Shown piece by piece: positions 24,671 through 33,975 of a DNA stretch of 64,000 bases. This DNA comes from Marinobacterium sediminicola. GTDB taxonomy: Bacteria; Pseudomonadota; Gammaproteobacteria; Pseudomonadales; Balneatricaceae. Position numbers and translations under genes: made by a program. The notes under the pieces are model-generated. The model ran no database searches. It was given only the letters and a program-made list of their open reading frames with translations, and had not been told where the DNA came from. Numbering within the stretch: position 1 is the stretch's first letter; the number at the start of each line of letters is the position of its first letter. The stretch lies in the NCBI RefSeq assembly GCF_022343685.1, contig NZ_CP092123.1, positions 3,410,001 through 3,474,000 on the forward strand. The letters are read 5' to 3'.

Positions 24671-25900
24671 ATGCTGCACCGGATCTGGCTCGGTTTCTTT
24701 CTGATCGCTTTTGTCGCCGCCTGCTGGCAGTGGCTCGGCATGGGTGATTCCGGCGTGTTCCAGCGCATGGTGGAAAGCACCTTCAACATGTCCAAACTGA
24801 CCGTCGAGCTGGCCATTGGCCTGATCGGCACACTTGCCTTCTGGCTCGGCATGATGAAGCTGGCAGAGGCTTCAGGACTGGTCGACGCGCTGGCACGCCT
24901 GCTGGGTCCGGTGTTCACCCGACTGATGCCGGAGGTGCCGCCACGCCATCCGGCAATCGGTTCAATGACCATGAACCTGTCTGCCAATCTGCTCGGCCTC
25001 GATAACGCGGCCACCCCCCTGGGCCTGAAGGCGATGCAGGATCTGCAGACGCTGAATCCTGACAAGCATACCGCCAGCAACGCCCAGATTCTGTTCCTGG
25101 TGCTTAACACGTCCTCGGTGACCCTGTTCCCGATTACCGTATTTCTCTACCGCGCCCAGCAGGGTTCGGCCGACCCTACCGCCGTGTTCATTCCAATCCT
25201 GATCGCTACCAGCTGCTCCACACTGGTTGGCCTGCTGGTGACCTGCTGGGTCCAGAGGATCAATCTGCTGCAGCGGACCCTGCTGCTCTGGTTCGGCATC
25301 GGCATCAGCCTGCTGCTGGCGTTCATCGGCTACTTTGCCACCCTGAGTGTGGACGAGCTCCAGCGACAGTCGGCGCTGGTCGGCAACCTGCTGCTGTTCA
25401 GCGCCATCATGCTTTTCCTGTTGCTGGCGCATCGCCGCCAGGTCAACGTCTACGAAACCTTTATCGAAGGAGCCAAGCAAGGCTTCGAAACCGCCATCAT
25501 GATCATTCCCTACCTGTTGGCGATGCTGGTGGCAATCGGCGTCCTGCGCGAAAGCGGTGCTCTTGAGGGTTTCATCTGGCTGCTGAGGGAAGGCATTGCC
25601 CTGTTCGGTCTGGATACCCGCTTCGCCGACGCGCTGCCCACGGCGCTGATGAAGCCCCTGTCCGGTTCCGGCGCCCGTGCCATGATGCTGGAGACCATGA
25701 ATACCCACGGCGTCGACTCCTTCGCCGCCCAGCTCGCGTCGATCATTCAGGGTTCTACCGAGACCACCTTTTACGTGCTTGCAGTCTATTTCGGCGCCGT
25801 CGGCATCCGCCACACACGCCATGCCCTCTGGTGTGGTCTGAGTGCCGATCTTGCCGGCATTGTGGCCGCCATCTTCTGCGGTTACTGGTTTTTCGGCTGA
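24671..25900 (+). CDS. Fused SpmA/SpmB-like nucleoside-recognition (Gate) membrane protein
   Basis: The 409-residue polytopic protein has two Gate domains. The N-terminal half contains SMTMNLSANLLGLDNAATPLG, the SpmA-like 'N-A-LGL-NAATPLGLKAM' motif. The C-terminal half, after a charged loop near residue 245, resembles SpmB (IIPYLLAMLVAIGVLRESG and IIQGSTETTFYVLAVYFGAVG). SpmA and SpmB are separate spore-maturation proteins in Bacillus; fused versions occur in Gram-negative bacteria that do not sporulate, where the transported or sensed substrate is unknown. It follows ovoA by 193 bp, which hold only a short hairpin (GTCAC-5-GTGAC at 24482), so co-transcription is uncertain. Confidence 0.85.
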   Translation: MLHRIWLGFFLIAFVAACWQWLGMGDSGVFQRMVESTFNMSKLTVELAIGLIGTLAFWLGMMKLAEASGLVDALARLLGPVFTRLMPEVPPRHPAIGSMTMNLSANLLGLDNAATPLGLKAMQDLQTLNPDKHTASNAQILFLVLNTSSVTLFPITVFLYRAQQGSADPTAVFIPILIATSCSTLVGLLVTCWVQRINLLQRTLLLWFGIGISLLLAFIGYFATLSVDELQRQSALVGNLLLFSAIMLFLLLAHRRQVNVYETFIEGAKQGFETAIMIIPYLLAMLVAIGVLRESGALEGFIWLLREGIALFGLDTRFADALPTALMKPLSGSGARAMMLETMNTHGVDSFAAQLASIIQGSTETTFYVLAVYFGAVGIRHTRHALWCGLSADLAGIVAAIFCGYWFFG

Positions 25901-25999
25901 AGCTTTCTACACTGGCTGATAGGACACTCGACCAAAGTAGCCCCTGCAGGGTCAACTGTGTAGAATTCGCGCTCCTTTCAACCTGTTCTGGAGATACTC

Positions 26000-27334
26000 A
26001 TGTCCAGCAAGTGGATCACTTTTCTGCTGGCGGTGCTCAGTGCGGCCGGCATCTGGTTTCTGGCCCCGCTGGAACCCGAGCTGCGTACAGGTCTCGCCAT
26101 TCTGGCGGCCATCGCTATCCTGTGGATGACCGAAACCTTCCACATTACCGTAACCGCACTGCTGGTGCCGGTACTGACCGTGGTGGCGGGTGTGTTTTCG
26201 GTAGCCGATGCGCTGAAGAACTTTGCCAACCCGATCATTTTCCTGTTCCTGGGTGGTTTCGGCCTGGCCGCGGCCCTGAATGCACAGGGGCTGGATAAGC
26301 ACATCGCCGGCCACGTAATCCGTCTTGCGCGTGGACATCTCGGTACGGCATCGATTCTGCTGTTCCTGACCGCAGCCGGCCTGTCGATGTGGATCTCCAA
26401 TACCGCTACCACAGCCATGATGTTGCCACTGGCGCTGGGCCTGCTGCGCCAGCTGCCCTATGAAGACAATCAGCGCACCTACTGGTTCGTATTGCTGGGT
26501 GTGGCCTACTCCGCGAACATCGGGGGCATAGGGACGCTGGTGGGCTCACCGCCCAATGCCATTGCGGCAGCCGAAGTCGGCCTGAGTTTCACCGACTGGC
26601 TCAAGTTCGGTATTCCGACCGTGGTCCTGTCGCTGCCGTTAATGATTATCGCCCTTTACTTCCTGTGTCGCCCGGAGATGAGCCACCGCTTCCCGGCCGT
26701 GCATCGCCATGAGCCGCTTACCGGCAAGCAGTGGATGACGCTGGGCGTATTCGCACTGACCGTGGCCATGTGGCTGTTCAGCAAGCCGCTGTCCGGCCTG
26801 ATCGGCATCAGCAAGGGGCTGGATTCGATCATCGCGCTGAATGCGATTCTGTTGCTGTGCATGTTGCAGCTGGTCAACTGGAAGAAAATCGAGGAATCGG
26901 CAGACTGGGGCGTACTGCTGTTGTTCGGTGGCGGCCTGACCCTTTCGGCCATGCTCAAGGCGACCGGTGCCAGTCTGTTCCTGGCACAGGGCATCAGTGA
27001 TTTCATGGCTGGGGCATCCGCTCCCCTGTTCCTGCTGGTCGTGGCCGCCTTCGTCGTCATGCTGACCGAGATCGCCAGCAACACCGCCAGCAGCGCACTG
27101 CTGGTACCGATCTTTGTGGGTATCGCCGGTACCATGGGACTGCCGAAGGACATCATGGCGGTGGTCATCGCCATTGCGGCCTCCTGCGCCTTCATGCTGC
27201 CGGTGGCAACCCCGCCGAACGCCATCGTATACGGCTCCGGTTATCTGCCACAACGGCAGATGATGCGTGCCGGCGTCGTGCTCAATATCATGATGACCGC
27301 AATTATCGCCGGCGGCGCCGCGATGATGCTTTGA
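26000..27334 (+). CDS. SLC13/DASS family anion symporter
   Basis: The 444-residue inner-membrane transporter has the paired SNT signatures of the divalent anion:sodium symporter family: WISNTATTAMMLPLAL near residues 131-146 and EIASNTASSALLVPI near 353-367. About eleven to twelve hydrophobic segments are visible. Members import C4 dicarboxylates, citrate or sulfate with sodium; the substrate cannot be fixed from sequence. GGAG lies nine bases before the ATG at 26000. It is convergent with the thioesterase gene. Confidence 0.92.
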   Translation: MSSKWITFLLAVLSAAGIWFLAPLEPELRTGLAILAAIAILWMTETFHITVTALLVPVLTVVAGVFSVADALKNFANPIIFLFLGGFGLAAALNAQGLDKHIAGHVIRLARGHLGTASILLFLTAAGLSMWISNTATTAMMLPLALGLLRQLPYEDNQRTYWFVLLGVAYSANIGGIGTLVGSPPNAIAAAEVGLSFTDWLKFGIPTVVLSLPLMIIALYFLCRPEMSHRFPAVHRHEPLTGKQWMTLGVFALTVAMWLFSKPLSGLIGISKGLDSIIALNAILLLCMLQLVNWKKIEESADWGVLLLFGGGLTLSAMLKATGASLFLAQGISDFMAGASAPLFLLVVAAFVVMLTEIASNTASSALLVPIFVGIAGTMGLPKDIMAVVIAIAASCAFMLPVATPPNAIVYGSGYLPQRQMMRAGVVLNIMMTAIIAGGAAMML

Positions 27335-27348
27335 GGCGCTAACGGCAT

Positions 27349-27372
27349 GGCCGGGCCGGTGCACGCCCGGCC
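27349..27372. terminator. Hairpin between convergent SLC13 and thioesterase genes
   Basis: An 8-bp perfect stem (27349-27356 with 27365-27372) lies in the 41-bp gap between the two stop codons. No T-tract follows on either strand, so termination efficiency is uncertain. Confidence 0.45.
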
Positions 27373-27375
27373 GGC

Positions 27376-27777
27376 TCAGCCCTTTTCCGGCAGGGCGCGA
27401 ATATGGCCCTGCTGGTCGATGGCGACCTGCACACACTCTGCGCTGGTTACCTTGCGCAGCTCATTACCGTCAGGACAACGTCCCCAGACCTCGACCTGAA
27501 TCCGCAGCGAGCTGTGTCCGCGCTCCAGAATACGGGTATAAAAGCTCAGCACTGTCCCCCGCATCACCGGCGACATGAACCCCATGCGCCCGACCGATAC
27601 TGTGGCGACGCGCCCCCGCGCTTCCTGACCGGCGCGAATCTCGCTGGCCAGTACCAGCTGGGAAGCAACCCAGCCGCCATAGACATCACCAAACATGTTC
27701 ACTGCCTCGGCCCCTGCTGGCAATTGCAGGCTGAGTTCACCCTCGGGCGTCAGCAGCTGATCTTCACTTGTTGTCAT
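27376..27777 (-). CDS. YciA-type acyl-CoA thioesterase
   Basis: The 133-residue single hot-dog-fold protein matches YciA: NMFGDVYGGWVASQLVLAS contains the catalytic Asp after the N-M-F-G block, followed by GRVATVSVGRMGFMSPVMRGTVLSFYTRI and EVWGRC. Such enzymes hydrolyse acyl-CoA thioesters to free acid and CoA in the cytoplasm. The start at ATG 27777 aligns with YciA proteins; an in-frame ATG at 27834 would add a non-conserved extension. It is divergent from pstS. Confidence 0.88.
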   Translation of the reverse strand: MTTSEDQLLTPEGELSLQLPAGAEAVNMFGDVYGGWVASQLVLASEIRAGQEARGRVATVSVGRMGFMSPVMRGTVLSFYTRILERGHSSLRIQVEVWGRCPDGNELRKVTSAECVQVAIDQQGHIRALPEKG

Positions 27778-27908
27778 TATCGCGATCTCACTGGATGGAA
27801 AGAGCCTCAGGCCCCGGTTTATGCTGCAGTGCATATACTACTAAGGTTGCACCCAAAGGACAGCCCCAAAAACATCCGGTCATCACGGACTGACGGCTAA
27901 TGCCATCA

Positions 27909-27942
27909 CTGTCATCTTAACGTCACAAAGCCTCCCTATAGT
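27909..27942 (+). promoter_or_regulatory. Pho box and -10 element of the pstS promoter
   Basis: CTGTCATCTTAACGTCAC (27909-27926) matches the PhoB consensus of two CTGTMAY repeats around a four-base spacer: the first half is perfect and the second has two mismatches. TATAGT at 27937-27942 lies 10 bp downstream, the standard spacing at which a Pho box replaces the -35 element. pstS begins 44 bp after the -10. This predicts activation by phosphorylated PhoB at low phosphate. Confidence 0.88.
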
Positions 27943-27986
27943 GCGCTCATGTCAATTCACTAACCCGTTTCCTAACTCAGGAGCCG

Positions 27987-28958
27987 ATGATGAAACCGAT
28001 GAAAAAGCTGTTTGCAGCCGTCGCCATGACCGCGACCTGTTTCACTGCTCAGGCAAGCGACTTGCTCGACCCGAACCTGCCGGTATACGAAAAAGCCTCT
28101 GGCGTTTCCGGTAACCTGTCCAGTGTCGGCTCTGACACGCTGGCGAACCTGATGACCCTCTGGGCTGAAGAGTTCAAGCGTAACTACCCGAACGTCAACA
28201 TTCAGATCCAGGCTGCAGGCTCCTCAACTGCGCCGCCAGCACTGACTGAAGGTACGTCCAACATCGGCCCGATGAGCCGTAAGATGAAGGACAAGGAAAT
28301 CGAAGCGTTCGAGAAGAAGTTCGGTTACAAGCCGACTCCGGTCGCTGTTGCCATCGACGCACTGGCGGTCTTTGCACACAAGGACAACCCCATTCAGGGC
28401 ATGAGCATCGACCAGGTTGACGCCGTGTTCTCTTCTACCCGCAAGTGTGGTGCTCCGGAATCAATCACCAAGTGGAACCAGCTGGGTGTCAGCGGCTCTC
28501 TGGCTGATCAGAGCATCCAGCTGTTCGGTCGTAACTCTGTATCCGGCACCTATGGCTACTTCAAGAAAGTGGCTCTGTGTAAAGGCGACTTCCAGAACGG
28601 CGTAAACGAACAGCCGGGTTCTGCCTCTGTTGTTCAGTCCGTTTCCACTTCTGTTAACGCGCTGGGCTACTCCGGCATCGGCTACAAGACCGCATCTGTC
28701 CGCGCTCTGCCACTGTCCAAGTCCGGTACTGACTATGTTGATCCGACCCCGGAAAACGCTGTAACCGGCAAGTACCCGCTGGCGCGCTCTCTGTACGTTT
28801 ACATCAACAAGAAGCCGGGCCAGGACCTGCAGCCGCTGGAGCGTGAGTTCCTGAAGCTGGTTCTGTCCAAGGTAGGTCAGGAAGTGGTCGTAAAGGACGG
28901 CTACATCCCGCTGCCGGCCAAGGTTGTTGAGAAGCAGATGAAGGATCTGGGCCTGTAA
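27987..28958 (+). CDS. pstS: Phosphate ABC transporter, periplasmic binding protein
   Basis: The 323-residue protein begins with a classical signal peptide ([22 protein letters not shown], cleavage after AQA). The mature domain contains [11 protein letters not shown] and [12 protein letters not shown], which contribute to the phosphate-binding pocket, and [12 protein letters not shown]. It captures phosphate in the periplasm and hands it to PstC/PstA. It stands under its own Pho-box promoter and ends in a strong terminator, so it can be expressed at a higher level than the downstream permease genes. The choice between ATG 27987 and ATG 27990 is not resolved. Confidence 0.96.
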   Translation: MMKPMKKLFAAVAMTATCFTAQASDLLDPNLPVYEKASGVSGNLSSVGSDTLANLMTLWAEEFKRNYPNVNIQIQAAGSSTAPPALTEGTSNIGPMSRKMKDKEIEAFEKKFGYKPTPVAVAIDALAVFAHKDNPIQGMSIDQVDAVFSSTRKCGAPESITKWNQLGVSGSLADQSIQLFGRNSVSGTYGYFKKVALCKGDFQNGVNEQPGSASVVQSVSTSVNALGYSGIGYKTASVRALPLSKSGTDYVDPTPENAVTGKYPLARSLYVYINKKPGQDLQPLEREFLKLVLSKVGQEVVVKDGYIPLPAKVVEKQMKDLGL

Positions 28959-28980
28959 GGTACCGAACCTGATCTGGAAG

Positions 28981-29005
28981 GGGAGCCCAAGGGCTCCCTT
29001 TTTTT
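28981..29005 (+). terminator. Intrinsic terminator after pstS
   Basis: GGGAGCCC (28981-28988) pairs with GGGCTCCC (28991-28998) and is followed by seven Ts. It lies 22 bp after the pstS stop and should reduce read-through from pstS into pstC. Confidence 0.92.
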
Positions 29006-29007
29006 GC

Positions 29008-29029
29008 TTTTGTTACAGCTGTAACAAAA
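29008..29029. repeat. 22-bp perfect palindrome overlapping the pstC Pho box
   Basis: Positions 29008-29018 and 29019-29029 are exact inverted repeats centred on AGCT. The right arm, CTGTAACAAAA, is the first half of the pstC Pho box, so the left arm offers the same half-site on the opposite strand. It could be an extra PhoB contact, another regulator's operator, or part of a 3' hairpin. Confidence 0.8.
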
Positions 29030-29052
29030 AAGTCATCTATTTGACTTATTGT
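29019..29052 (+). promoter_or_regulatory. Pho box and -10 element of a separate pstC promoter
   Basis: CTGTAACAAAAAAGTCAT (29019-29036) fits the two-repeat PhoB consensus with mismatches at one base of the first half and two of the second. TATTGT at 29047-29052 follows after 10 bp. The element lies immediately after the pstS terminator and 42 bp before the pstC ATG, indicating that pstCAB-phoU has its own PhoB-dependent promoter. Confidence 0.78.
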
Positions 29053-29093
29053 ACCCGCCATATCAAGTTCGACACTTCTCAGGACCCTCGACC

Positions 29094-31358
29094 ATGAGTA
29101 TTGAGCAAACCAACACCGTGCCGGAGCTGGACTTCAACACCCCCGCTCAGCGCCGTCTGCGACAGGCGCGCATGCTGAAGGACAAGTTGGCGGCCAGCGG
29201 CATTGCCATCGGCGGTATCAGCGTCATCCTCGCTGTCGTCATGATCTTTTTCTACCTGCTGTACGAGGTTGCGCCGCTGTTCCGTTCGGCCAGTATCGAG
29301 CCCTGGGGCGGCCAGCAGGAAGTGAGTTATGCCGTGCCCGGTCAGGGCCGTACGCTCTATCTGGCCGTCGAGGAGCAGGCCGAGATCGGTTTCCGTGCCA
29401 CCGACAGAGGTCAACTGGTCTTTTTTGACAGCACCAGTGGCCAGGTATTGAAAGAAGAAACACTGTCACTGCCGGAAGGCGTCACGATCAGCAGCTTTAC
29501 ATTGCTGTCTGAAGCCAGCCAGACCTTCGCGCTCGGCCTCAGCGATGGCGGCGTCAAGGTGATCAAGCACAACTACAAGGCCACCTATCCCAACGGCAAG
29601 CGCGTGCTTATTCCCGAGCTGGTCTATCCCTTGGGCGAAGACGCCCTGCAGGTCGCGGACGGGCCCATCGAACAGCTGGCGGTCAACCGCGACAGCGACG
29701 AATGGAGCCTGATTGCCCTGAGTCAGGGCCAGCTGGTCGAGCTGGCCCTGTCCATGAGCGAGAACTTCCTCACCGGTGAGGTTGAAATCGAACAGAGCAG
29801 CCGCACCCTGCCCAACATCGGTGTCAAACCGAACAAGCTGCTGCTGACCCCGGACAGACGCTGGCTGATGGCCAGTCTGCCGCAGGGCAAGGTTGCGGTC
29901 ATGGCACTGGGACGCAACCCGGAAGTCACGCAGCTGGTCGAGGTCTCCAAAACCGAGATCACCAGCATTGAACTGCTGCTGGGCGGCAACTCGCTGATCA
30001 TCGGCGACGCCAAAGGAAAGCTGTCGCAGTGGTTTTTCGTGCGCGATGAAGCCAACCAGTTCCAGCTGACCCATATCCGCAGCTTTGAACACAACAGCAG
30101 CCCCGTTATCAACCTGACCACCGAGCAGCGCCGCAAGGGCATCGTTACCCTGGCCGCTGACGGCACCCTGAACCTGTACAGCAGCACCGCCAACCGTCAG
30201 GCACTCAGCGAGCCCCTGTTCAGCGGAGCAGCCGACGCCATCGCTCTGGCACCGCGTGCCGATGCCCTGCTGGTTCAGCACGGCGACCGCCTGAGCTTCT
30301 GGCACGTCGACAACGAACATCCAGAAATTTCCTGGAGCGCCTATTGGGAGAAGGTCTGGTATGAAGGCTACGAGGAGCCGGAGTACGTATGGCAGTCTTC
30401 CGCGTCCAACAACGACTTCGAACCCAAATACAGCCTGATGCCGCTGGCATTCGGCACCCTGAAAGCGGCGTTCTACGCCATGCTGCTGGCGACGCCGCTG
30501 GCCATCTGTGGCGCGATCTATACCGCCTACTTCATGGTGCCGGCGATGCGTCGCAAGGTGAAGCCGTTCATCGAGCTGATGGAAGCCCTGCCAACCGTTA
30601 TTCTGGGCTTCCTCGCCGGCCTCTGGCTGGCTCCGTTCATGGAAGCCAATCTGGCGGGCATCTTCGTCTGTCTGTTGATCATCCCGGTGGCAATCGTGCT
30701 ATTCGGTTTTGCCTGGAACAACATGCCCAACAAGATCCGCTTCCTGCTGCCGGAAGGCTGGGACGCTGCCCTGCTGATTCCGGTCGTAATTCTGGCGACC
30801 TGGGTGGGACTTGGTTTGGCAAGCCCCATTGAAGATGCTCTGTTCGGTGGCCACATGCCGACCTGGCTGAGCAACGAAGTCGGCATTCCCTACGACCAGC
30901 GCAACGCTCTGGTAGTCGGTATTGCCATGGGCTTTGCGGTCATTCCGACCATCTTCTCGATCACCGAGGACGCCATCTTCGCTGTACCCAAGCACCTGAG
31001 CTACGGCTCTCTGGCTCTGGGCGCCACTTCCTGGCAGACCCTGACCCGCGTGGTGCTGCCGACTGCCAGCCCGGGTATCTTTTCCGCGCTGATGATCGGC
31101 ATGGGCCGTGCCGTCGGCGAAACTATGATCGTACTGATGGCCACCGGTAACACCCCGATCATGGACGTCAACATTTTCGAGGGCATGCGTACTCTTGCCG
31201 CCAACATCGCGGTGGAAATGCCGGAGTCAGAGGTCGGCAGTACCCACTACCGCACCCTGTTCCTGGCCGCCTTCGTGCTGTTCCTGTTCACCTTCGTGGT
31301 GAATACCCTGGCCGAAGCGATCCGCCAGCACCTGCGCAAGAAATACGGTTCCCTGTGA
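29094..31358 (+). CDS. pstC: Phosphate ABC transporter permease PstC, long form
   Basis: The 754-residue protein is more than twice the E. coli PstC length. One membrane segment near residues 34-58 is followed by about 400 extracytoplasmic residues with repeated strand-like units (TVLSEASQTFALGLSDGGVK, LTPDRRWLMASLPQGKVAVM, LLLGGNSLIIGDAKGKLSQW) suggestive of a beta-propeller. The permease core then starts near residue 450 with EALPTVILGFLAGLWLAP and the EAA loop SYGSLALGATSWQTL. Long PstC proteins of this kind occur in Pseudomonas and marine gammaproteobacteria, from memory. The start at ATG 29094 has AGGA upstream; the frame is open earlier but into the promoter. Confidence 0.94.
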   Translation: MSIEQTNTVPELDFNTPAQRRLRQARMLKDKLAASGIAIGGISVILAVVMIFFYLLYEVAPLFRSASIEPWGGQQEVSYAVPGQGRTLYLAVEEQAEIGFRATDRGQLVFFDSTSGQVLKEETLSLPEGVTISSFTLLSEASQTFALGLSDGGVKVIKHNYKATYPNGKRVLIPELVYPLGEDALQVADGPIEQLAVNRDSDEWSLIALSQGQLVELALSMSENFLTGEVEIEQSSRTLPNIGVKPNKLLLTPDRRWLMASLPQGKVAVMALGRNPEVTQLVEVSKTEITSIELLLGGNSLIIGDAKGKLSQWFFVRDEANQFQLTHIRSFEHNSSPVINLTTEQRRKGIVTLAADGTLNLYSSTANRQALSEPLFSGAADAIALAPRADALLVQHGDRLSFWHVDNEHPEISWSAYWEKVWYEGYEEPEYVWQSSASNNDFEPKYSLMPLAFGTLKAAFYAMLLATPLAICGAIYTAYFMVPAMRRKVKPFIELMEALPTVILGFLAGLWLAPFMEANLAGIFVCLLIIPVAIVLFGFAWNNMPNKIRFLLPEGWDAALLIPVVILATWVGLGLASPIEDALFGGHMPTWLSNEVGIPYDQRNALVVGIAMGFAVIPTIFSITEDAIFAVPKHLSYGSLALGATSWQTLTRVVLPTASPGIFSALMIGMGRAVGETMIVLMATGNTPIMDVNIFEGMRTLAANIAVEMPESEVGSTHYRTLFLAAFVLFLFTFVVNTLAEAIRQHLRKKYGSL

Positions 31359-31382
31359 TCGGTGAGAGTGAGGATTAGATAG

Positions 31383-33071
31383 ATGCGTTATTCAGTAAGC
31401 GAATGGACCAAGTCCGGCTCTCCCTGGGTCTGGTTGAATGCCGGCGCTGTGGCGATCTGTGTCATCATGGTGGTCGGCCTGCTGGGCCTGATCGCCGTAC
31501 GCGGCCTGGCCCACTTCTGGCCTGCCGACGTGATCCAGGCCACCTACACTCAGGGCGAGCAAAGCCGCCGCATCATGGGTGAGATGGTGCAGCAGGAGAT
31601 GGTACCGGCCGAGCAGCTGCGGGGCGCCGGCGTTGAGGTTCCGGAAGGCGTGGAAGCGATGCGCCGTGACCTGCTCAAGGTGGGCAACCGTGATTTCGGT
31701 TCAGCCGACTTCGTCTGGGCGATGGACCACCTGATTACGGACAAGACCTACCCCGAAATGATCATGGCGGCAGAGCGCCTGGAATGGGGCAACTTCTACG
31801 GTTATCTGCGCGAAATCCGTGAAAACGGTGAAACCGTTACCCGTTACGAAGGCCATGCCAAGTCGGATGAGTACCTCAACCTCTGGGCAACGTTCCAGGA
31901 TCGACTTGATCGTGTACTGGAGATCCGTGAGCAGATCCTGGAGATCGAGAAGCACAAGATCGGCAGCATCAACTACGAGCTGGAACGCCTGCGCCTGAAA
32001 GAGCGTTCGCTGGAGCTGAAACAGTCCACCGACGCTCAGGCCTATGCCGACATCGAAGCTCGCCGCGCCGAGCTGAATGCCGACTATGAAGTGCTGCAGC
32101 AGGATCTGATCGACCTCTACACCCAGATCAACCGTGACAGCTTCGTGGCCGAGATCGCTGATGGTCGTGAAGTCGAAATCAGTCTGGCAAAGGTTGTCCG
32201 TGCCTTCCTGCCCAACAACATGGGTACCGGTGACAAGCTGATGCATTATGCGGCCAAGCTGTGGGAGTTCCTCTCCGACGAGCCGCGTGAAGCCAATACC
32301 GAAGGCGGCATCTTCCCGGCGATCTTCGGCACCGTGATGATGGTGATCCTGATGTCCGTACTGGTCACCCCGTTCGGTGTCATTGCCGCCGTCTACCTGC
32401 GCGAATACGCCAAGCAGGGTTTTGTGACCCGCCTGATTCGCATTGCGGTGAACAACCTGGCCGGTGTACCGTCCATTGTATACGGGGTATTCGGCCTCGG
32501 CTTCTTCGTCTACTTCCTGGGTGGCACCATTGACGACCTGTTCTTCCCGGAAGCCAAGCCGGCACCGACCTTCGGTACCGGTGGCCTGATGTGGGCCTCC
32601 ATCACCCTGGCACTGTTGACTGTACCGGTGGTGATCGTGGCGACTGAAGAGGGCCTGGCCCGAATCCCGCGCTCGGTCCGTGAAGGCTCCCTGGCACTGG
32701 GTGCGACCAAGTTCGAAACCCTGATGAAAGTGGTGCTGCCGATGGCCAGCCCGGCAATGATGACCGGCGTGATTCTGGCGATTGCCCGTGCGGCCGGTGA
32801 AGTGGCACCGCTGATGCTGGTGGGTGTGGTCAAGCTGGCCCCGAGCCTGCCACTGGACGGCAACTACCCGTTCCTGCACCTGGATCAGAAATTCATGCAC
32901 CTGGGCTTCCACATCTATGATGTTGGTTTCCAGAGCCCGAACGTGGAAGCGGCCCGTCCGCTGGTCTATGCCACCGCGTTCCTGCTGGTGGTGGTGATCG
33001 CCCTGCTGAACTTCTCGGCCATCGCGATCCGCAACCACCTGCGCGAAAAATACAAAGCGCTTGAGATGTAA
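31383..33071 (+). CDS. pstA: Phosphate ABC transporter permease PstA, long form
   Basis: The 562-residue permease has a membrane segment near residues 17-40, then about 250 added residues. The latter part of these (roughly 170-250) is rich in Glu, Leu, Arg and Gln in heptad-like pattern (EIREQILEIEKHKIG, LERLRLKERSLELKQ), a likely coiled coil. The transport core begins near residue 310 and contains AVNNLAGVPSIVYGVFGLGF and the EAA loop REGSLALGATKFETLMKVVLP. E. coli PstA has only about 296 residues. The paired enlargement of PstA and PstC suggests that their extra domains contact each other. It follows pstC after 24 bp and precedes pstB by 38 bp. Confidence 0.94.
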   Translation: MRYSVSEWTKSGSPWVWLNAGAVAICVIMVVGLLGLIAVRGLAHFWPADVIQATYTQGEQSRRIMGEMVQQEMVPAEQLRGAGVEVPEGVEAMRRDLLKVGNRDFGSADFVWAMDHLITDKTYPEMIMAAERLEWGNFYGYLREIRENGETVTRYEGHAKSDEYLNLWATFQDRLDRVLEIREQILEIEKHKIGSINYELERLRLKERSLELKQSTDAQAYADIEARRAELNADYEVLQQDLIDLYTQINRDSFVAEIADGREVEISLAKVVRAFLPNNMGTGDKLMHYAAKLWEFLSDEPREANTEGGIFPAIFGTVMMVILMSVLVTPFGVIAAVYLREYAKQGFVTRLIRIAVNNLAGVPSIVYGVFGLGFFVYFLGGTIDDLFFPEAKPAPTFGTGGLMWASITLALLTVPVVIVATEEGLARIPRSVREGSLALGATKFETLMKVVLPMASPAMMTGVILAIARAAGEVAPLMLVGVVKLAPSLPLDGNYPFLHLDQKFMHLGFHIYDVGFQSPNVEAARPLVYATAFLLVVVIALLNFSAIAIRNHLREKYKALEM

Positions 33072-33109
33072 TCGCCCGCTAAAGACTGATAATTTGAAGG
33101 TTTACCGAT

Positions 33110-33943
33110 ATGACTAGCGAAGCCAAAACCCACGCCATCGATATTGCCTCCATGCAGCGCGGCGAGAGCAACCTGAACCTGGCCGACGAGCAGATCACAC
33201 TGCAGGTTCAGGACCTGCGCCTGAGCTACGGCGACAAGGAAGCCCTCCACGGCATTAACATGGATATCCCGAAGAACCGCGTGACTGCGTTCATCGGTCC
33301 GTCCGGCTGCGGTAAGTCCACGCTGCTGCGTTGCTTCAACCGCATGAACGATCTGGTCGACAGCTGCAACATCACTGGCAAGATCCTGCTCGACGGTGAC
33401 AATATCTACGATCGCACCGTCAACGTTGCGGACCTGCGCCGCCGTGTCGGCATGGTGTTCCAGAAACCGAACCCCTTCCCCAAATCAATCTACGAAAACG
33501 TGGCTTATGGCCTGCGTATCCAGGGGATCAACAAGAAGCGCGTGATCGACGAAACCGTTGAGTGGGCACTGCGTTCCGCTGCCCTCTGGGATGAGGTCAA
33601 GGACCGCCTGCACGAGAGCGCACTGGGCATGTCCGGTGGCCAGCAACAGCGTCTGGTCATCGCCCGTACTGTCGCGGTGAAGCCGGAAGTGCTGCTGCTG
33701 GACGAACCGGCTTCAGCTCTGGACCCGATCTCAACACTGAAAATCGAGGAACTGATCCACGAACTCAAGGATAACTTCACCATCGTTATCGTGACCCACA
33801 ACATGCAGCAGGCGGCCCGCGTCTCCGACTACACCGCTTTCATGTACATGGGCGATCTGATCGAGTTTGGTGCTACCGACGCACTGTTCACCAAACCGGA
33901 AAAGAAACAGACTGAAGATTACATCACCGGCCGTTACGGTTAA
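33110..33943 (+). CDS. pstB: Phosphate ABC transporter ATP-binding protein
   Basis: The 277-residue cytoplasmic ATPase powers the PstCA channel. Walker [10 protein letters not shown], signature [11 protein letters not shown], Walker [14 protein letters not shown] and the switch histidine in VTHNMQQA are all intact. An N-terminal extension of about 25 residues precedes the usual first strand. Ribosome site GAAGG precedes the ATG. phoU starts 32 bp after its stop. Confidence 0.97.
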   Translation: MTSEAKTHAIDIASMQRGESNLNLADEQITLQVQDLRLSYGDKEALHGINMDIPKNRVTAFIGPSGCGKSTLLRCFNRMNDLVDSCNITGKILLDGDNIYDRTVNVADLRRRVGMVFQKPNPFPKSIYENVAYGLRIQGINKKRVIDETVEWALRSAALWDEVKDRLHESALGMSGGQQQRLVIARTVAVKPEVLLLDEPASALDPISTLKIEELIHELKDNFTIVIVTHNMQQAARVSDYTAFMYMGDLIEFGATDALFTKPEKKQTEDYITGRYG

Positions 33944-33975
33944 TGTGGCCCGTGCCAGCAACGGAGAAACCGATC

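Noticed and set aside
31701-33038. A 445-codon open frame antisense to pstA
   Set aside because: Composition artefact; the plus-strand frame has clear permease motifs and operon context.
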